From Pelargonium nanum (lineage: Eukaryota > Streptophyta > Magnoliopsida > Geraniales > Geraniaceae), in NCBI GenBank assembly GCA_036897485.1, contig JAYMTF010001347.1:1-23982 (forward strand): DNA of 23,982 nucleotides, read 5' to 3'. The number at the start of each line of letters is the position of its first letter. Position 1 is the stretch's first letter. Shown here one piece after another: positions 20,302-23,982 of this stretch. The position numbers and the translations under genes were made by a program. The notes beneath the pieces were generated by a model. It saw nothing but the letters and a program-made list of their open reading frames with translations. It was not told the origin of the DNA and did not search any database.

Positions 20302-23300
20302 TCATCGCTTGGGTCCGTTGCTGATTTGCATCCGTTTCAGAGAAACCGCGCCTCCAAGGGGCGGGAATTCATCTTTCTCGGCCACGAATGGACTCTTGAC
20401 GTTTCTCGAGTCATCGTCACTCGCAAGCCTAGCATTACGATGCTGCTGCTGAAGCTGGTTCTGTTGATTTGGTGACCTGGTCGAGGGAGAGTGGACGAGC
20501 GGCTTTAGTCCCACAAGCTCGGGGTCGGGAGAAAAGTTGTAGGGTATCTTGCTCTCGTCCATTTTCCGGAAAGTGATGGAGATCCTGCAACAACCGAAAC
20601 AGTGACAATCAATGATGAAGTTATAGAAAAAGATGGGTACATGTCTGCTGGTGAAATGGGTAGGACAGGATACCTTTTTGCTGGGACGCCTGGAACACAA
20701 TGCTTGGCTACATCAGCTCCATTACCGTTTAGGATCAGCACCGACCTGTAAATAATGACGATAATCTTAGCCACAAATCGATGATAACGTTCACATCAAG
20801 AATGTCATAATATAGAACTACCACAAGTAGAAGGGTCTAGCAACGACAACGACAATAATATAGTGACATATTGAAATGGCAAACAAGATTCCAAACAAAT
20901 ACATCTATGGATTTTTGGGCCCGGGCCATTCTATTATGCCACACTAAAAAAAGTATTTGAAGTTACAGCAATCAAGCAAGAGAGGATTCCCTCACAGGAA
21001 AAAAGAATGAAAATTTCGAAAACATACCCAGTAGGTAAAGGGATAGAGACAGGCCCGGAAAACTCTCCGGGTCCCGCAATCTTCAGATTTGAACCAAAGA
21101 GTATATTGCACTCAGCCAAGAACGACACGGTGCAAAATGGTCGGAGAAAGTCGTGATGGTCAATGTGGGGAGGAATGCAATCCCCTTCATCATAAATATT
21201 CACTATGCAGCTGTTCGGGACACACGTAGGAGGCAAAACATGCCATCTGACCATCCTCTTGATCATTTGCTTGAACACCGGGGGGAGAGGATCGACGTCT
21301 TCTTCTCTAATTATACCAGGAGGGTTCCCGTTCTTGTCCTGAGAGGTTACAAGAAGCAATATTAAGAACATATAGGAATATTTAAAAGCGAGAGAAGAAG
21401 CAAATGTAAAGATTAAGAATTGATAAATTACCACTGCATAATTGTAACAGCAGCCAAATTGTAGCGTGATACGTCCTTTGCCGCGCATCCATTTTCTAGG
21501 TTCTGAATATGTCCGTTCTGTAAAAAATTCAAACAGAATTAGCATATGAGAAAGGCAGAGCACGCTGAACTCTCTTGTAATTTAAAAACAACTCCAACAA
21601 ACACATGCTCCGAATAAAGAAATAAACCGATATACTTTTCGCAAAGGGAAGAACAGGGCTAATGCATGTCGATTGATTTTCTTGATTAGCAACACGCAGG
21701 ACTCTTACAAAGCCTCCAATATTTTTCCAACATGGATTATGTGACACGATAACACCTCATAACATGTACTTTACAGAGCTATCACCTATATTGTACAAAA
21801 ACCATAGCCTCTTGCAAAGAGGAGCTCCCGTCTCTGGTTCTATGGATGCATATATAAGACTAAAACCTAGCCATCTATCATGTTGTAACTTTTCATCTGC
21901 ACCGACTGCACGTATCATCAAATATCTTGGAGAAGGACCAAATTCCTTCTCAGTTGCAACAAGTAACCAATCAGAACTAAGATAATTTCTTAAGAACCCA
22001 AGTACGATAGTATCATCTGATAACTATTAACTGCTCATTATGCAACAAGCATTCAATTTATAATGATCCAAGCTAAAAGAGTTATTGGAGTGATACCAGA
22101 AGCGGGAAAATAATTTCATATTCCTAGCCAACAAAAGTCTATCTTATATGATATGTGCATAACACAGTAGCAAATTATACTGATCAAACATAGAATAAAC
22201 AAAGAAAAGAAATGGAAATTGCAGAATCAAATTTACCTCTCAGTTGTCCCTTTTGTCCCATGCGCTGCAAATTGTACACAGATTCAACAATCTTTTTCTG
22301 CTCTTCCGCATTGAAAACTTTGGTGTGAAGCTCAAGACCTTGAAGCACATTGATTGGTTTCCCATTGATCCTCTCGATATGAACAAAGTCCTTTTTCCTG
22401 CCAACCTGCGATACCCTAATCTGCTCATTTTGCTCCTCGGGTAGCCCATTTTCTACCACAGATATACTTCCAACCCGCACGATGTTTATTTCAGAACCCA
22501 AGTTTCGAAGCGAATGTGGTTTTGGCTTGCTGTTCACTGACAAGGGTGTGGAGCTAGCACTGTCCCCTTTCCACCTTGTTGAGTACAAAGAATCGGGAGT
22601 TTTTCCTGAGCCCCAAACACCGCTCTCTCGCTTGTGAGAGCTTCCATATGAAGATTCTGAACTATTCTCTGTATCCGGATGTGGTGATCGGTAATCTGCG
22701 GAATCTTCTTCTGTGTTATCACCTGACAGCTTTACTTCCCTCACTCTTTCTGCAAAAGATAAAACGAATATCAATGTAACATTGGTTTCCATAAGAAACA
22801 ACTAACCAAAATTCAAACTCACACTTCGAATAGATTAAGAAAAATTAACCTTTTCTAGCAAAAACATGTAAAACCTTTTAGCAATATTTATGAGATCAGG
22901 ACCTATATGTGGGCTCTACGTACCCATTAGGCCATTAAAACCCATAGTTGGTCCTAAAGTAGTATTTATCTTACAAGACATAACTAATTATGTCGGATAA
23001 TGATCCGAAATAGTCCATGTACTATCCACTTTGTACTGGTTTAGTCTTGAACTTTATTTTGTTTCAATATAATCCAATAATTTGTTCCTATTCAGTTTAA
23101 AGTATGTCGATAAAGTTTTGATTTTGTACATTGCCTTAAATCGGGTGAAATGTTGCATAATTGATTTGAGCTCATTCAGCCTAATCAATCATCCACAATA
23201 TAGGGGAAAGAAAAGATCAAACCTTTATATATATATGTACACATCAAATTAAAGAAAAAACTAAAACCCTAATTCCTCTGTTCACTCATCCATGTACACA

Positions 23301-23617
23301 TCAAACAAAAGTTTCCCAAACAAAAACACCACATAAACTTCAAGCTAAAATCCTAATAACCCATTACTCAAAACTCCAAAACAAACACAGAGCTAATGAA
23401 AAAACTTTCTACTAACAAGTAAATAATAAAACAATTGCAGAAACAAAAAACATATATTTATAATTGAAGAAAGTGGGCTCTTACTGGTCAAAAGAGCCTG
23501 ACAATGTTGGCAAAAATCTCCAGATAAGACCTCTAACAGCTCCTCACGCCTCATTGTCTTTAACAGTCCCATGATGTCCTCTCCGGCGCCGGAATCCGGC
23601 GAATCCCTGCCGGCCAT
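20302..23617 (-). CDS. ALKBH9: ALKBH9-type RNA N6-methyladenosine demethylase, 6 exons
   Basis: The exons, in transcript order on the minus strand, are 23617-23485, 22749-22237, 21517-21432, 21338-21028, 20745-20674 and 20584-20302; all GT-AG, phases agree, 465 residues. The N-terminal 45 residues carry FCQHCQALLTK. Residues 46-~165 are polar, serine-rich and probably disordered. The AlkB-fold 2-oxoglutarate/Fe(II) dioxygenase domain runs from about 165 to 385. It contains NGKPINVLQGLELHTKVF, WMRGKGRITLQFGCCYNY, the cosubstrate-binding NIYDEGD (291-297), iron ligands His302 and Asp304 (HIDHHDF), distal His363 (AKHCVP) and RISITFR (Arg372, Arg378). All expected catalytic residues are present. 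Arabidopsis ALKBH9B and ALKBH10B remove m6A from mRNA. The short N terminus with a Cys-rich patch fits the ALKBH9 group, not ALKBH10. The C tail ends in a low-complexity stretch with DEFPPLGG. Which of ALKBH9A/B/C it corresponds to is not resolved. Confidence 0.93.
23005..23110. repeat. ~30-nt period repeat in the first ALKBH9 intron
   Basis: tagtccatgtactatcc (23011), tagtcttgaactttatt (23042) and aatccaataatttgttc (23071) are three related phrases 29-31 nt apart. This is the layout of the widespread plant 'tagtccttgaacttt' dispersed repeat, here decayed. It lies in the 735-nt intron between the first two coding exons. Confidence 0.5.
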
Positions 23618-23855
23618 CTCCGAAACAGAGAATAAATTTAGAGAGAAAAAGGTTGAATCTTTGGAAGAACAAGAAGGTGGGTTTTTTAGATTCTGTAGAT
23701 CTGACTGAATTGGTCGTGAGAAGATATAGAAAGTGGTATAAGATATAAAAAAGACAGAAGAGTGCGGAGAGAGACAAGACAATCTCGGACGTAGGTTTTG
23801 TGTTTCGAAAGGCGGCTCGCCGTACCTGGTTTCTCTTTTTTTACTTTCTTTTTTG
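23618..23855 (-). promoter_or_regulatory. 5' leader and core promoter region of the ALKBH9-like gene
   Basis: On the minus strand this AT- and CT-rich segment precedes the ATG at 23617. The frame stays open upstream for a while, but the codons before the ATG are low-complexity and F/S-rich, unlike protein, so Met-Ala-Gly-Arg is preferred as the start. No clear TATA box was identified. Confidence 0.4.
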
Positions 23856-23982
23856 GGCAAATTGCGGATAACCCCTATGGGGTTATCACTTAAAGCAAAT
23901 AACACCTTATGGTTTACTTAGTGGCACATAGCCCCCTGTGTTTTCGTTTTGGACTTTTTTTCGTTAAAATGGATGGAAATAT
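23856..23982. repeat. Dispersed ~30-nt period repeat upstream of ALKBH9
   Basis: acccctatggggtt (23871), acaccttatggttta (23902) and gccccctgtgtttt (23931) are three related phrases 29-31 nt apart, each preceded by a caaat or caca phrase. The first contains a perfect inverted repeat, GATAACCCC-tat-GGGGTTATC (23867-23887). The segment runs off the window end into tttttttcgttaaaatgg, a phrase I associate with plant repetitive DNA. It is probably a mobile-element end abutting the promoter of the ALKBH9-like gene. Confidence 0.5.

Noticed and set aside
23235..23305. Short direct repeat atgtacacatcaaa at 23235 and 23292 as a target-site duplication
   Set aside because: Only about 43 nt separates the copies and nothing element-like lies between them.

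Overview
The window is nuclear DNA from a flowering plant, most likely a eudicot. It is AT-rich between genes, has GT-AG introns, and carries plant-type genes, a MIR166 foldback, tRNA-derived SINEs and short inverted-repeat elements. I could join three spliced protein genes exon by exon with their reading phases kept. No bacterial features were seen.

Layout, left to right: (1) 3-110, plus strand: the last codons of an unidentified alanine-rich protein. (2) 1088-1249: a SINE on the minus strand. (3) 2168-6613, plus strand: a four-exon ARGLU1-like gene (SR/RE-rich splicing and transcription cofactor, 276 aa). Its 2.4-kb second intron holds a candidate poison exon, and a MITE-like element sits in its third intron. 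(4) 6950-8730: repeat-derived DNA on either side of a GC-richer, ACGT-rich block. (5) About 9034-9780, plus strand: a MIR166 gene with TATA box, foldback, probable downstream intron, and a second unexplained foldback in the next exon. (6) 10295-10469: a second SINE of the same family with a 15-bp target-site duplication, just past the 3' end of the next gene. (7) 10685-15398, minus strand: a nine-coding-exon MORN-repeat phosphatidylinositol-4-phosphate 5-kinase (786 aa), with an upstream leader exon at 16744 and beyond. (8) About 17000-20300: a long AT-rich intergenic region with a 61-62 bp tandem duplication and decayed repeats. (9) 20302-23617, minus strand: a six-exon ALKBH9-type RNA demethylase (465 aa), with a ~30-nt-period repeat in its first intron and another upstream of it.

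The genes do not form an operon-like unit. They do share a theme of post-transcriptional RNA control (splicing cofactor, microRNA, m6A eraser) plus phosphoinositide signalling. The ARGLU1-like/PIP5K pair recalls the adjacent Arabidopsis loci At1g10890 and At1g10900 (from memory), which would make this a conserved pair with MIR166 lying between its members.

Most noteworthy: the MIR166 locus and its second foldback, the candidate poison exon in the ARGLU1-like gene, a splice-created four-codon uORF before PIP5K, and the two related SINEs.
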